A stretch of 6,357 nucleotides of DNA from an uncultured Eubacteriales bacterium (GTDB lineage: Bacteria > Bacillota_A > Clostridia > Christensenellales > Aristaeellaceae). The stretch spans positions 1 through 6,357 of the forward strand of contig CADCQZ010000417.1 of assembly GCA_902803675.1 (NCBI GenBank), given 5' to 3'. Of this stretch, positions 6,115 to 6,357 are shown in pieces; position 1 is the first letter of the stretch; each line of letters opens with the position of its first letter. The notes beneath the pieces are model-generated. The model was not told where the DNA came from. It searched no databases and worked only from the letters and a program-made list of their open reading frames with translations. Made by a program: the position numbers and the translations under genes.

Positions 6115-6357
6115 TCAGTTGGGCGTGTTCTTCAGGATCACGTCGTGGCTGCCGCCCTCCACGATGGAGGTGGAGGACACGACGGTCAGACGGGCCTTCT
6201 GCTGCAGCTCGGGGATGGACAGGGCACCGCAGTTGCACATGGTGGAGCGGACCTTGTGCAGCGTCATCTGCACGCCTTCGGCCAGGGGGCCCGCATAGGG
6301 CACGTAGCTGTCCACGCCCTCCTCGAAGCTGAGCTTCTGCGCGCCGCCCAGATCGTA
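6115..6357 (-). CDS. guaB: IMP dehydrogenase, C-terminal end (partial)
   Basis: The last 80 residues of a protein that enters from the right edge and ends in TGA at 6115-6117. The text matches the C-terminal part of IMP dehydrogenase, the cytoplasmic enzyme that oxidises IMP to XMP in guanine nucleotide synthesis. [15 protein letters not shown] corresponds to the EGV...VPYKGPL flap region. [16 protein letters not shown] corresponds to the RAGMGYCGA segment. [17 protein letters not shown] corresponds to the ESHPHDV end. The catalytic cysteine loop and any CBS domains would lie outside the window, so GMP reductase of the same fold cannot be fully excluded, but the flap text favours GuaB. It is the upstream partner of the araC-type gene and probably shares its transcript. 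Confidence 0.85.
   Translation of the reverse strand, partial: YDLGGAQKLSFEEGVDSYVPYAGPLAEGVQMTLHKVRSTMCNCGALSIPELQQKARLTVVSSTSIVEGGSHDVILKNTPN

Overview
The window is GC-rich (roughly 60% by eye) with strong AAGGAGG-type ribosome binding sites. Every recognisable gene lies on the minus strand. The protein style points to a high-GC member of the Clostridia (Firmicutes/Bacillota), probably gut-associated. Examples are the IMP dehydrogenase tail with an STMCNCGA motif, the Opp-type transporter and the MKKLLALLLAA signal peptide. That placement is an inference from sequence feel, not from a marker gene.

Reading along the minus strand (right to left), the order is: the 3' end of an IMP dehydrogenase gene (guaB, cut by the right edge); an AraC-family regulator 24 bases downstream; a 163-base intergenic region; then an oligopeptide ABC transporter operon in the order oppB, oppC, oppD, oppF, oppA (oppA is cut by the left edge). 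The four opp junctions from oppB to oppA are tight: 15 bases, 4 bases, a 4-base GTGA overlap, and 62 bases. Two of the ribosome binding sites contain or overlap the previous stop codon.

The intergenic region 5001-5163 holds the only visible control signals. A near-consensus sigma-70 promoter (TTGACA, 18 bases, TAAAAT) faces oppB. Its -35 hexamer falls in the loop and closing stem of a 10-pair hairpin that looks like the terminator of the guaB-araC unit. Upstream of it is an A-rich tract with two direct repeats, and at the predicted transcription start is an inverted repeat. Both are plausible binding sites for the neighbouring regulator.

The transporter should work as a standard Opp system. 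OppA binds a peptide outside the cell, OppB and OppC form the membrane channel, and OppD and OppF hydrolyse ATP. Both ATPases carry the complete motif set and a C-terminal four-cysteine cluster. Two parts depart from the textbook. OppB has about 57 extra N-terminal residues that look like two added membrane helices. Most strikingly, OppA has its parts in the wrong order: the signal peptide is followed directly by about 75 residues that match the normal C-terminal end of an OppA protein, and only then by the normal N-terminal start of the mature protein. This in-frame circular permutation or partial duplication is the most unusual thing in the window. Assembly error has to be excluded. There is no gene-free stretch longer than 163 bases.
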